DNA from: CAVXHV01 sp963761445
GTDB taxonomy: Bacteria > Planctomycetota > Planctomycetia > Isosphaerales > Isosphaeraceae
Assembly (NCBI GenBank): GCA_963761445.1
Contig: CAVXHV010000004.1
Coordinates: 682,001 to 746,000, forward strand
DNA length: 64,000 bases
Direction: 5' to 3'
The position numbers and the translations under genes were made by a program. Positions 18,558-28,478 of the stretch are shown here, in pieces (the stretch's first letter is position 1; every line of letters begins with the position of its first letter). The notes beneath the pieces were generated by a model. It ran no database searches. It saw only the letters and a list, made by a program, of their open reading frames with translations, and was not told where the DNA came from.

Positions 18558-19273
18558 TCAACCTCGTTTCAGGGCCTCGATCTCCCGTCGCAGTCGGTCG
18601 TTCTCTTCGGCGAGGCGCTGACGAGCATCTAACGCGGACTCGGCGCGGCGCCGTTCCTCCTCGGCGCGGCGCTCGGCTTCTTCCCGCCCCTCGCGCGGCG
18701 TCAGCAAGCGCTTGCCCGTCGCGGGATCGAACAGCCGGAGCTTCTGTCCGTCGCGCTCCAGGTGCAGGCCCAGGACCTGGCTGGGCAGCCGGCCGGCGAT
18801 GGGCTTGATGGGGACATACTTCCCCCTCGCCAGCCGGAATCCCTGAAGCGGCGGGTCGAGGTAGTCCTCGGTCGGATCAAACAGGAAATACTCGGAGACC
18901 CTCAAGATATCACGGTAGATCACGAACTTCTTCTTGATGTCCACTTGTTTGGTCGACTTTGACGTGATCTCGGCGATGAAATCGGGGGCCTTCCCCTCTT
19001 TCCAGACGAGGTAGTAGTCGGCGCCGGCCGTTTGGGTACGTCAAAAGCCACCAAAACGTCAGGGGAGACGTGCTTCCGTGGGTTCCCCTCCTCGTAGTAG
19101 AGCAGGAGGTTGCCCCACACATAGACGTTCGGTTCAGCGGCGAAATGATCCCCGAGCACCTGGATCGTGTCGATCATCTCATCCATGTGGAGCTGGGTTT
19201 CCGCCATGGGTTTTCCGTCGCTGCTGGGATATTCGACTTCGCGCGTTCGTCGCGGTCGCCGGACCGTCGTCAT
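18558..19273 (-). CDS. Uma2 family endonuclease-like protein, frameshift near 19033
   Basis: About 238 residues when joined; ATG 19273 follows AAGGAG. Uma2 (DUF820) is a PD-(D/E)xK nuclease-like family expanded in Planctomycetes and Cyanobacteria. Visible: VWGNLLLYYEEGNPRKHVSP, then DVLVAFDVPKRP, and in the second frame GADYYLVWKEGKAPDFIAEI with the catalytic E-x-TSKST segment. The C-terminal third is a Glu/Arg-rich coiled coil (EEAERRAEEERRRAESAL), common in planctomycete Uma2 proteins. Adding one C in the CGGCCGG stretch repairs the frame. Activity is unproven for most members. Confidence 0.8.
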
Positions 19274-19314
19274 GGCCTCGCTCCTTCTCTCTTGTGATCC
19301 CCTCGGAGGGAGCG

Positions 19315-19433
19315 TCACGGAAATATCCTCTCGTCACCGGCGGGGCATCCAGCTTGATTGTACCATCGATGGTCCGTATCGAGCAGGATCATGTACCGAT
19401 TGCCGCATCTTCGGCCCGGGAGCCGGGTCTCGA
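19315..19433 (-). pseudogene. Remnant of a VapC-type toxin start and antitoxin end
   Basis: From 19392 the minus strand reads MILLDTDH, identical to the first eight residues of the intact toxin gene at 22076, and then unrelated sequence to a stop. The flanking DNA 19369-19433 matches 22053-22119 with a handful of substitutions and single-base indels, covering the toxin start and the last codons of the antitoxin. So a second copy of this pair once stood here and only the junction remains. Confidence 0.6.
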
Positions 19434-19657
19434 CACACAGCGGCGACCTCGACTACGCCGACTTGCTGCCCAGCCTCTTCGAGTTGCACGCGGGGAACGT
19501 CTACATCCGGCACGACCGATGACTGCGGATTCTCCCCTTTCTGCGACGACACCTCCACCAGCCGCGACACGGCCTTCGAGAAAATCCGGCGCGGGTGCTC
19601 GGCACCGAACTTGCAGCGAGAATTCTCGGAGGCATGTACTGTGATGGCAGCAGATGA
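19434..19657 (+). pseudogene. 3' remnant of a cobalamin-independent methionine synthase-like gene
   Basis: Three short pieces in different frames read as one C-terminal region: HSGDLDYADLLPSLFELHAG (about 19443-19515), then DDCGFSPFCDDTSTSRDTAF (about 19520-19580), then RVLGTELAARILGG ending at a stop at 19657. The LxPDCGF-like and final helix pattern suggest the MetE/UROD-fold C-terminus. The 5' part is absent and it abuts the toxin remnant. Family assignment is by pattern only. Confidence 0.4.
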
Positions 19658-21620
19658 TGACGAGGACAAGCTGCTGCGGACCGTCGCTCTGAAGAACGCC
19701 AGGAGCATCCTCCAGGCCCAGAAGCAGACCGAGGAGGCCCTGCGCAAGCAGTCCGAATGGCTGCGAATCACCCTGGCGAGCATCGGCGACGCCGTGATCT
19801 GCACCGACGCCCAAGACCGCGTGACGTTCATGAATCGCGTCGCGGAAGAGCTCACCGGCTGGCCCCAGGGTGAGGCGATCGGTCGTCCCTTCCCCGAGGT
19901 TTTCGTGATCGTCAATGAACGCACCCGGCAACCACTCGAGGACCCGACTAAACGAGCCCTCGAGCAAGAGACGGCCCCGGGGCTGGCGGGCCACCCCGTG
20001 CTCGTCGCCCGGGACGGCACCGCACTGCCCATCGACGATATTGCCGCGCCCATACAGGATGGGTCCGGCGCCCTGCTCGGATCGGTTCTGGTTTTCCGTG
20101 ACGTCACCGAGCGCAAGCGAGCCGAGGAGTCGCGCGCTCTTCTGGCCGCCATCGTGGAAGCGTCCGAGGACGCGATTGTCAGCAAGACGCTCGACGGCGT
20201 CATCCGATCCTGGAACTGCGGAGCCGAGCCGCCTTTTCGGCTACACGGCCGCCGAGGCGGTCGGCCAATCCATCACCCTGATCATCCCGCCCGAGCGCCA
20301 CGATGAGGAACACGAAATCGTGGACCGGCTCCGCCGCGGCGAGCGGATCGAGCACTTCGAGACCGTTCGGGTGGCCAGGGACGGTCGACGCATTAATATC
20401 TCTCTCTCGGTCTCGCCGCTTTTTGACGAGAGCGGCAACGTCGTCGGTGCGTCCAAGGTCGCGCGCGATATCACCGAGCGAAAACAGGCGGAAGCCGCAC
20501 TGCGAGACGCCGACCGCCGCAAGGACGAATTCCTGGCGCTGCTGGCACACGAGCTGCGCAACCCGTTGGCACCGCTGCGGAATGGGCTCCAGGTGCTACG
20601 TCTGGCCGGCGGCGACCCCGATACCATCAGCCAGGTCCGTGCCATGATGGATCGGCAGCTCGCGCACATGGTGCGGCTCATCGACGATTTGCTGGACATC
20701 GCCCGCATCGGCCAGAGCAAGATTGAGCTCCGGCGGGCGCGTGTGCCGCTCGCGGCAGTCATCGATTCCGCCGTCGAGACAGCCCGGCCCTCCGTCGAAG
20801 CAGAGGGCCACGAGCTCAGCATCTCGCTCCCCTCCGAACCACTGTTCCTCGACGCCGATCTCACCCGGCTCGCTCAAGTCTTCTCGAACCTTCTCTCGAA
20901 TAGCGCCAAGTACACCCGGCCGGGAGGACACATCTGGCTCACCGCCCTTCACCAGGGTGACGACGTGGTCGTTTCGGTGCGGGACGATGGGATCGGCATC
21001 CCCCCGCAGGCCGTGCCGCGCCTCTTCGACATGTTCTCGCAGGTAGACCGGAGCATTGAGCGAGCCAGAGAGGGCCTGGGCATCGGGCTCGCGCTCGTCA
21101 AGGGATTGGTCGAGATGCACGGCGGCCGGGTCTCGGCCCAGATGCCGGCCCCGGAAAAGGCAGCACCTTTACGGTGCGCCTGCCGGCCCTTCCGATGATT
21201 TCCGAGGCAATGGCTGCCTCACGCACCGAAGATGGGCCCCCACCGGCCGGAAACGGGCGACGGATCCTGGTTGTCGACGACAACCGGGACGCGGCAGCGA
21301 CCCTGTCCAGGATGCTGAAGCTGATGGGCAACGACGTCCGCATGACTCACGACGGCATCCAGTCCCTCGGGGTTGCGGACGAATTCCGACCCGAGATCAT
21401 TCTCATGGACGTCGGCATGCCGGGCATGAGCGGTTACGAAGCGACGCGGCGGATTCGCGAGCAGCCCTGGGGATCCAGCACGATCATCATCGCGCTGACC
21501 GGTTGGGGCCAGGCCGGCGATCGCATCCAATCAAAAGCCGCCGGTTGCGACGGCCACCTCGTCAAACCCGTAAGCCTTCCGGACCTGAACCAGATGCTCG
21601 CCACGTTCAACAGTGCCTGA
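19644..21620 (+). CDS. Hybrid sensor histidine kinase (PAS-PAS-HisKA-HATPase-REC), frameshifts near 20225 and 21148
   Basis: About 658 residues when joined. Start ATG 19644 (or GTG 19641) after GGAGG. A short coiled coil is followed by PAS1 (ITLASIGDAVICTDAQDRVT), PAS2 (IVEASEDAIVSKTLDGVIRS, resumed after a frame change with FGYTAAEAVGQSITLIIPPE), HisKA with LLAHELRNPLAPLRNGL, HATPase_c (NLLSNSAKYTRPGG, RDDGIGIPPQ, EGLGIGLALVKGL) and, after a second frame change at GPGKGSTFTVRLP, a receiver with RILVVDDN, LMDVGMPGMSGYE and LVKPVSLPDL. Here the receiver Asp is intact. One extra C explains the first break, one missing C or G the second. Architecture parallels the kinase at 1623 except for the N-terminal receiver and one PAS. 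No membrane segment. Confidence 0.85.
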
Positions 21621-21650
21621 CCCGAGGTGGGCGAGTACGCCACGCTGGTC

Positions 21651-22076
21651 CTACGGAAGCAGCCAGTTTTCGCAACGCAGTCCGGGCACAAACGAATAGT
21701 CGCGTGTGTTTGCCGAGATGCGCAGCGCCCCGTTGACGAGCGCGATCGACGCGATCTTGAGGTCCATGCTGCCAATGCGGACGCGCTGGCGCCGCAAGCT
21801 TTGGAATTGGTCTGCCGCGCGGTCGTCGAAGCGGATGATCTCCCAATCGCTCAAAACATCGAAGAACTGGCCGAGCCGGGCATAGGCCGGAACCTGCTGC
21901 CGCACGTCGCGCCACCGGTTGATAATGGCCAACCAACCTCGAACCGCTTCCTCCACGCTCACGATCGTGCAAGCAACCGGCTCCGCCGCCGTTTCCATGC
22001 GGCGACTCAGCAACTCGTGCCGCGCATCGCGTGCATCGGTAAAGACCGAAAGATGGTCCGTATCAAGCAGGATCAT
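21651..22076 (-). CDS. VapC-type PIN-domain toxin
   Basis: 141 residues. PIN-domain acidic residues appear in order: MILLDTDHLSV (Asp5, Asp7), VSVEEAVRGW (Glu), GSMDLKIASIAL (Asp) and ISANTRDYSFVPGL (NTRD). PIN toxins of the VapC type are Mg-dependent ribonucleases that cut tRNA or rRNA. Its start overlaps the antitoxin stop by 4 bp (ATGA), as usual for type II pairs. Confidence 0.88.
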   Translation of the reverse strand: MILLDTDHLSVFTDARDARHELLSRRMETAAEPVACTIVSVEEAVRGWLAIINRWRDVRQQVPAYARLGQFFDVLSDWEIIRFDDRAADQFQSLRRQRVRIGSMDLKIASIALVNGALRISANTRDYSFVPGLRCENWLLP

Positions 22077-22303
22077 TTACCGGATTGCCGCGTTTTTCGG
22101 CCCGGAAGCCGGGCACGCTTCCTTTCGCCCTCTCGAATCTTGCGGCCTTCCGCGAATACCTGCTTCATCAGTTCGTCCCCGGTGAAAGCGCCACGAGTCC
22201 GGCGCCAATCCTTGATGCGTCCTGCGCCGGAATCATTCGCGAGCAAGGCACCGACCTGTCTTTCCAATGCCGCTACGCGATCTTCAAGGGTCGCTCGGGA
22301 CAT
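22073..22303 (-). CDS. Antitoxin of the VapC-type pair
   Basis: 76 residues, highly charged. An N-terminal coiled coil (LEDRVAALERQVGALL) is followed by RGAFTGDELMKQVFAEGRKI and a basic tail. No MetJ/Arc, AbrB or Phd motif stands out; assignment as antitoxin rests on the 4-bp overlap with the PIN toxin and gene order. The N-terminal coil probably mediates dimerisation. Confidence 0.7.
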   Translation of the reverse strand: MSRATLEDRVAALERQVGALLANDSGAGRIKDWRRTRGAFTGDELMKQVFAEGRKIREGERKRARLPGRKTRQSGK

Positions 22304-22525
22304 GACTAGGCTCCTGCATCAACGTAATTAGCACGATTGGCATTCTCGCGGCTCAAGCCAGGTCATGCAAGACATCCGCGCCCTGCAACGCATGCATCCG
22401 GCGGAAAGTCCGCGTGGAACCGAACCCACAGCTCGTGTACCCTGTAAGCCGGCACGTGCCCGTGGATTCGATTTTCTCCGAGTCGCTCTTCCCGTCTCCG
22501 TCAGGCGCATCGAAGGAGCGTTGCC

Positions 22526-25500
22526 ATGCGGCGTCTCGCAATCCTCGTGGTGTGGGTTTCCCTCACCGCAGCCATGATAGCCCGCTCTGCGGCAAAGGCC
22601 GGCGAGCAGCAGCAACGCGAAGCCCGCGCCAGCGGCCTCCCGGACTGGAACCCGTACCACCCCCACCGCGATTCTCCCGCCCTCAAGACACCCTCCTGGG
22701 TCGGCGAGCCCGGCGTGGATGCCGTCGTCGTGCTGGCGATTGACGACATGCGCGACACGGCCAAATACGAGGCGTACCTCCGCCCGATCCTGAACCGCCT
22801 CAAGGCGATCGACGGCCGCGCTGCGCTCAGCATCATGACCAACAAGGTCCCGCCCGGCGATCCCCAGCTCCAGTCGTGGCTGCGCGAAGGCGTGTCGATC
22901 GAATGCCACACGCTCACCCACCCTTGCCCGTTCTGGGAGAAAGGCGATTTCGCCGCGGCGGCTGCCAGTTACCACGACTGCGTCGATCTGATCGGCGAGA
23001 TTCCAGGCAACAAACCGGTCGCCTTCCGGATGCCCTGCTGTGACTCGATGAACACCGTGAGCCCCCGCTTCTTCTCCGAGATCTTCGCCAGGAAGAGCAG
23101 GGGGGGCCATGCCCTCTCGATCGACTCGTCCGTCTTCACCGTTCTAACCGCCGACGATCAAACCCTCCCGCGCAACCTGGTCTTTGACGCGGACGGCACC
23201 GAACGATTCCGCAAGTACATTCCATTCCCGGGATTCGTGAACACAATCGAAAACTACCCCTATCCCTACCGGATTGGCAGCTCCTGCTGGGAGTTTCCCT
23301 GCATCGTTCCCAGCGACTGGGAAGCCCAGAACCTGAACAAGCCCAACAATCCCAAAACGCTCGAGGACATGAAGGCGGCCCTCGATTGCGTCGTGCATAA
23401 ACAGGGCGTTTTCAACCTGGTCTTCCACCCCCACGGCTGGATCAAGCCCGAGCAAGTCGTCGAGCTGATCGACCACGCCGTCAAGACGCACGGCGCGAAG
23501 GTCAAGTTCCTCAATTTCCGCGAGGCTCTCGAGCGATTGAACAAGCACTCGGACCTGGCAGAAACGCTGACGCCTCGCCCACCCGCTCGCCCGCCAGGCG
23601 ACCTGCCTCCGGGCGCCCGCGCCACGGACGACCAGTCGCGCGACGCCGGCTTGCGATTTGTCGACATCGACGAAGACGGCCACCTCGACGTGGTCTGGTC
23701 CAACGATCAAGACTTTGGCATTTATCTCTTTGATCCCGCAGCGAATGGCTGGACCAGGAAGGTCATGGCGGGCAGGGCGCTCGCACCGCGCGCCCTGCTC
23801 AAGATCGTCCGCGGGGGAACCGACAACGGCTTTTTCGTGCACTCGCGACAGCTCTGCTGGCAGAACGAAGACACGGCCGGTGCCCCCGGCCTGGTCGATC
23901 GCCGCTCGTTCAATGATCTCTTGAAAGACGTCGAGCCTCGGGGCAAGTCCGCCGCGGCCTCATTGAATTCCATCCGCGTGGCGCCCGGGTTCAAGGTCGA
24001 GCTGGTCGCGTCCGAGCCGCTGGTCAAGGACCCGATCGCCTTCGACTGGGGCGCCGACGGCAAGCTCTGGGTCCTCGAGATGGGCGATTACCCGCTGGGA
24101 ATCGACGGGCGAGGGAAACCCGGCGGTGTCGTCCGCTGCCTCGACGACCAGAACGCCGACGGAATCTATGACAAGCAGACGACCTTCCTCGATGGACTGG
24201 GTTTCCCCACCGGTCTCTTGCCGTGGCGGCAGGGTGTCCTGATCGGGTGTGCGCCGGACATCTTCTACGCGGAAGACAAAGACGGCGACGGCAAGGCCGA
24301 CGTCCGCCAGGTTCTCTTCACCGGTTTCACCGAAGGGAATCAGCAGCATCGGTTCAACGGATTCGAGCTCGGCCTGGACGGCTGGATCTATGGCGCCAAC
24401 GGTGACAGCGGCGGCCGGGTGCGCTCTCTGAAAACCGGCAAATCAACCTCGATCAATGGCCGCGATTTCCGGTTCCGGCCCGACACCGGCGAATTCGAGG
24501 CCGAAAGCGGTCAGACGCAGTTTGGCCGGCACCGCGACGACTGGGGGCACTGGTTCGGCAACAACAATCCTAACTGGGCCTGGCATTTCGTCCTGGCCGA
24601 CCAGGACCTCAAGCGCAACACCAGTTTCGCCCCACCCGACCCGCGGCAGACGCTCGAGCCCGACACGCGGCTCTTCCCCATCAGTCGCACCCTCGCCCGG
24701 TTCAACGAGGAAAGAATGGCGGGCCGCGTCACCTCGGCCAACAGTCCGACCCCCTATCGCGACGAGCTCTTCGGGCCCTGGTTCGCCTCGAGCCTGTTTG
24801 TCAGTGAGCCCGTGCATAACCTGGTGCATCGGGTCATGCTCGAGCCGCAAGGCGTGACCTTCCGCGGCCGTCGCGGGCCGGGCGAGCGGGATCGCGAGTT
24901 CCTGGCCTCGAGCGACAACTGGTTCCGGCCAACCATGCTCAAGACCGGCCCCGACGGTGCACTCTGGATCGCCGACATGTACCGCTATGTCATCGAGCAT
25001 CCAGAGTGGATTCCCGATGATTGGGAACAAAAGCTCGACCTCCGGGCCGGCAGCGAGCAGGGGAGGATCTATCGCGTTTACCCGATCGACAAGAAGCCGC
25101 GAGCAATTCCCCGGCTGGACAAGCTCGACACGCCGGGGCTAGTCGCCGCGCTCGACAGCCCCAGCGGCTGGCAGCGCGACACTGCCCAGCGGCTACTGCT
25201 GCACCGGCATGATCCAAATGCCATCGGTCCGCTCCGGCAGCTCGCCGTCGCCACCCAGCACCCCAAGACGCGCGTTCAGGCGATCTGGACGCTGGCCGAT
25301 CTCGAGAGCCTGGATGAGCCGTCGATCCTGGCTGGTCTTGACGATTCTGACGCCACAGTGCGCGAGAGTGTGATCGCGGCGGCCTGGCAGCCCGCGAGGC
25401 AGTCACGGACTGTTCTGGCAAGGCTACTCCGCCTGGCGAATGACACCGATTTGCGTGTGCGGTTTCAAGTTGCGCTCGCACTCGGCAATCTGAACGACCT

Positions 25501-26770
25501 GTCCGCCGGAGCGGCCCTCGCACGCCTTGCAGCTCGCGATGGAAGAGACCCCTGGATGCGGGCCGCCGTGCTCAGCTCGGCGACACCGCACAGCAATGTC
25601 CTCTTGATGACGTTATTGCAGAATCGTGAAGCCGGGGAAGGCGACGCGAGTCCGTCGCCCGAGGTGCTGTCGCCGCTGTTGGGCCTTGCGGTCGCGCAGC
25701 GAGACCAGGGTGTGCACCAGGCAATTACGCAATCGATTGCCGTGTCCGCCGGAAAGGGTGGGGAGTACGCTCCCTGGCAGTTCAAAGCGCTGGCCGCCTT
25801 GCTCGAGGCGCGCGATCATGCCGGCGGTATGCCCGCGCTCGATTTCGACAAGCCGTTCGTCGCCGTCTGGCCAGCCGCGGCGCGCGCCATCGCCGATCAG
25901 AAGGCAGAACCGGCCTCGCAGTTAGCGGCCGTCGCACTGCTCGGCTATCGCGCCGCCCGCGACACCGAGGATCGTGACCTCCTGGTCGGCCTCCTTCGGC
26001 CCCAGGTGTCCGTGGCGCTTCAACAGGCCGCCGTCACCGCACTGGGTAAATCGACCGACCCCAAGCTTCCGGACCTGCTCGTGCACGACTGGCGCAGGCA
26101 TTCGCCTCAGGTTCGCAACGCCATCCTGGACGCGCTCTTGAGCCGAACGGCCTGGACGTCGTCGTTGCTCTCCTCGCTCGAGGACGGCTGCGTGCCGCCC
26201 GGTGAAATCGATCCAGCCCGGAGGCAACGGCTTCTCGCCGTGCGCGGCCCTGCCCTGCGTGCGCGCGCCGAGACGATCTTCAATCACCAGGACCGGCCCC
26301 GCCAGGCCGTCGTGAATTCCTTTCGCCGCACGCTGGCTTCGCGCGGCGACCGTGCCGCCGGTGCGCTCGTGTTCAAGAAGCTGTGCGCCTCATGCCATCG
26401 CTTTGGAAATGAAGGCGTCGAGGTCGGGCCCGACCTCGCGGCGCTCGCCGACAAATCACCCGAGGCGCTCTTGATCGCCATCCTCGACCCCAACCGGGCG
26501 TTCGAGTCGAAATTTGCGAGCTTCACGGTCGCAACCCATGACGGCCGAGTGCTGAGCGGTATGGTGGCGAATGAATCCGCAACGGCCGTGACCCTCCGCC
26601 GTCAGGATGGCAAGGAAGACGTCTTGCTGCGGTCGCAGATTGAAGAGATGACTTCTTCGGGTCAGTCGCTCATGCCCGAAGGAATGGAAAAAGACTTGAA
26701 GCCGCGCGACCTCGCCGACTTGATCGAGTTTCTGGCGTCAAGCGGCGCCGTGAAAAAAACTCCCGAGTGA
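22526..26770 (+). CDS. Secreted deacetylase-like / PSCyt dehydrogenase / HEAT / c-type haem fusion
   Basis: 1414 residues with AAGGAG before ATG 22526. A signal peptide (LAILVVWVSLTAAMIARSAA) leads to a NodB-like polysaccharide deacetylase domain (about 65-330: VVVLAIDDMRD as motif 1, IECHTLTHP as the HxxxH zinc motif 2, then VAFRMPCCDS). Next is one FG-GAP/VCBS-like unit (FVDIDEDGHLDVVWSN). Residues about 480-850 are the planctomycete membrane-bound dehydrogenase beta-propeller domain (VAPGFKVELVASEPL, GDYPLGIDGRGKPGG), then HEAT repeats (about 870-1250) and a C-terminal haem-binding domain with KLCASCHRFGNEGVEVGPDL. Likely periplasmic or surface oxidation of a sugar coupled to c-type haem; the deacetylase fusion is unusual. 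Intact, no frameshift. Confidence 0.85.
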   Translation: MRRLAILVVWVSLTAAMIARSAAKAGEQQQREARASGLPDWNPYHPHRDSPALKTPSWVGEPGVDAVVVLAIDDMRDTAKYEAYLRPILNRLKAIDGRAALSIMTNKVPPGDPQLQSWLREGVSIECHTLTHPCPFWEKGDFAAAAASYHDCVDLIGEIPGNKPVAFRMPCCDSMNTVSPRFFSEIFARKSRGGHALSIDSSVFTVLTADDQTLPRNLVFDADGTERFRKYIPFPGFVNTIENYPYPYRIGSSCWEFPCIVPSDWEAQNLNKPNNPKTLEDMKAALDCVVHKQGVFNLVFHPHGWIKPEQVVELIDHAVKTHGAKVKFLNFREALERLNKHSDLAETLTPRPPARPPGDLPPGARATDDQSRDAGLRFVDIDEDGHLDVVWSNDQDFGIYLFDPAANGWTRKVMAGRALAPRALLKIVRGGTDNGFFVHSRQLCWQNEDTAGAPGLVDRRSFNDLLKDVEPRGKSAAASLNSIRVAPGFKVELVASEPLVKDPIAFDWGADGKLWVLEMGDYPLGIDGRGKPGGVVRCLDDQNADGIYDKQTTFLDGLGFPTGLLPWRQGVLIGCAPDIFYAEDKDGDGKADVRQVLFTGFTEGNQQHRFNGFELGLDGWIYGANGDSGGRVRSLKTGKSTSINGRDFRFRPDTGEFEAESGQTQFGRHRDDWGHWFGNNNPNWAWHFVLADQDLKRNTSFAPPDPRQTLEPDTRLFPISRTLARFNEERMAGRVTSANSPTPYRDELFGPWFASSLFVSEPVHNLVHRVMLEPQGVTFRGRRGPGERDREFLASSDNWFRPTMLKTGPDGALWIADMYRYVIEHPEWIPDDWEQKLDLRAGSEQGRIYRVYPIDKKPRAIPRLDKLDTPGLVAALDSPSGWQRDTAQRLLLHRHDPNAIGPLRQLAVATQHPKTRVQAIWTLADLESLDEPSILAGLDDSDATVRESVIAAAWQPARQSRTVLARLLRLANDTDLRVRFQVALALGNLNDLSAGAALARLAARDGRDPWMRAAVLSSATPHSNVLLMTLLQNREAGEGDASPSPEVLSPLLGLAVAQRDQGVHQAITQSIAVSAGKGGEYAPWQFKALAALLEARDHAGGMPALDFDKPFVAVWPAAARAIADQKAEPASQLAAVALLGYRAARDTEDRDLLVGLLRPQVSVALQQAAVTALGKSTDPKLPDLLVHDWRRHSPQVRNAILDALLSRTAWTSSLLSSLEDGCVPPGEIDPARRQRLLAVRGPALRARAETIFNHQDRPRQAVVNSFRRTLASRGDRAAGALVFKKLCASCHRFGNEGVEVGPDLAALADKSPEALLIAILDPNRAFESKFASFTVATHDGRVLSGMVANESATAVTLRRQDGKEDVLLRSQIEEMTSSGQSLMPEGMEKDLKPRDLADLIEFLASSGAVKKTPE

Positions 26771-26776
26771 CCAACC

Positions 26777-28189
26777 ATGTCCAAACCGACCGACGTTCGA
26801 CCGATTGCCGTCGCTCTTTATTTCCTGCCGATCAAGAGCCGTGTTCCGCTCAAGTTCGGCCCGGAGGTGACCACCGAGGTAACGTGCGCACGCGTCAAGA
26901 TGACAGTCGAGGATCGCCAGGGCAAGCGCGCCTCGGGCTGGGGCGAGACGCCCCTCTCTGTCCAGTGGGTCTGGCCCAGTCAGTTGAGCTACGAAGAGCG
27001 CCACCAGGCCCTGCGCAGCCTTTCGCTCGAGATCGCCCGTGCCTGGCTCAAGTCATCCCTGGCTCCCGGTCATGCCATGGAAGTCGGCTATCGGTTCCAG
27101 GCCGAAGTCCTGCCCAGGATCACTCAGGATTTCAACGCTCAGGAGTCGCGTAAACGCGAAGGAGTCCCTCACCTCGCCGCCCTCGTCTGCGCCTCGGCCT
27201 TCGACCTGGCTCTCCACGATGCCTTCGGCATGCTTCATGAGGTGTCGACGTACGAGACTTACAATCAGAAGTTCATGAACGTGCCCCTGCACATGTTTCT
27301 CAAGCCCGCGGCGGGCTCGGACGTCTCCTTCACGGATCGCTGGCCCGAAGAATTTCTGGTCCGCCCGCGGCTCGAGTCGATTCCAGCCTGGCATCTGATC
27401 GGCGGCAAGGACCCGGTCGAGCCCACCGAGCTCACCGGAGCCGAGCCCACCGACGGCTACCCCGTCCTCCTGCGCGACTGGGTTCGCCGCGACGGGCTCA
27501 CGTGCCTGAAGGTGAAACTGCGCGGCGACGACGCGGCCTGGGATTATGATCGGCTCGAAAAAGTCGGCAAGCTCGCGATCGAGGAGAACGTCAACTGGCT
27601 CACGGCCGACTTCAACTGCACAGTCGGAGAGCCCCAGTACGTGAGCGCCATCCTCGATCGCCTGATGAACGAGCATCCGCGAATCTTTGGCATGCTGCTC
27701 TACGTCGAGCAGCCCTTTCCCTACGACCTGGAAGCGCACCGGATCGACGTGCGCAGCGTTTCGGCACGCAAGCCGCTCTTCATGGACGAAAGCGCCCACG
27801 ACTGGCGCTTCGTGCGGCTCGGCCGCGAGCTGGGCTGGACCGGCGTGGCCCTCAAGACCTGCAAGACCCAGACCGGCGCCATCCTCTCGCTCTGCTGGGC
27901 CAAGGCCCACGGCATGACGCTGATGGTTCAAGACCTGTCGAACCCGATGCTCGCCCAGATTCCGCACGTGCTGCTGGCAGCGCACGCAGGCACGATCATG
28001 GGGGTCGAGTCCAACGGAATGCAGTTCTATCCCGAGGCGTCATTGCCTGAGGCGGCCATTCATCCGGGCTTGTATCGGCGCAACGGCGGCATGCTTGACC
28101 TCTCCACAGTGCGCGGGTCAGGTTTCGGTTATCGCATCGACGAGATCAAGCGCGAGCCGGTCGATGCGACATTTGCTGATCACGCGTGA
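26777..28189 (+). CDS. Enolase-superfamily (mandelate racemase/muconate lactonizing) protein
   Basis: 470 residues starting 6 bp after the previous stop, so probably co-transcribed. No signal peptide. Barrel residues are visible: CLKVKLRGDD (catalytic Lys), WLTADFN (metal Asp), YVEQPFPYDLEAH (metal Glu), FMDESAHDW (metal Asp/Glu) and VALKTCKTQTGA (second Lys). The chain is longer than the usual 370-400 residues because of an insertion after the capping domain (about 170-230). Substrate cannot be assigned; sugar-acid dehydratase or racemase is the general expectation. Confidence 0.82.
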   Translation: MSKPTDVRPIAVALYFLPIKSRVPLKFGPEVTTEVTCARVKMTVEDRQGKRASGWGETPLSVQWVWPSQLSYEERHQALRSLSLEIARAWLKSSLAPGHAMEVGYRFQAEVLPRITQDFNAQESRKREGVPHLAALVCASAFDLALHDAFGMLHEVSTYETYNQKFMNVPLHMFLKPAAGSDVSFTDRWPEEFLVRPRLESIPAWHLIGGKDPVEPTELTGAEPTDGYPVLLRDWVRRDGLTCLKVKLRGDDAAWDYDRLEKVGKLAIEENVNWLTADFNCTVGEPQYVSAILDRLMNEHPRIFGMLLYVEQPFPYDLEAHRIDVRSVSARKPLFMDESAHDWRFVRLGRELGWTGVALKTCKTQTGAILSLCWAKAHGMTLMVQDLSNPMLAQIPHVLLAAHAGTIMGVESNGMQFYPEASLPEAAIHPGLYRRNGGMLDLSTVRGSGFGYRIDEIKREPVDATFADHA

Positions 28190-28219
28190 AAGCACGCAGC
28201 CGGAGCTTTCGCATTGTAG

Positions 28220-28237
28220 GGTCCGCCATTGCGGACC
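28220..28237. repeat. Palindromic element GGTCCGC-CATT-GCGGACC
   Basis: Perfect 7-bp arms and a 4-base loop, 30 bp after the enolase-like gene. No T run. The rest of the 290-bp gap to 28479 shows nothing recognisable. Confidence 0.5.
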
Positions 28238-28478
28238 ATCCTGCGAACGCCGCAGCAAACCACCCATCCCTCGAACAGCAGTTCTCCTCCATGCCCCAGC
28301 GCAATCTCGAATCGCAAATTCCGCTCAACTGCGACAACCGCTATAGTCGATAAGGAACGATGCGTCGCAAACCGCCGCGCACGCGATAAGGTTTGCGTCC
28401 GCGCAACCGTAGGTCGGTTGCTCGCCCTGAGCACGGTTGCCGGCGATTGTGCACTCTTGACGGGGATCCAGGCTCTCG

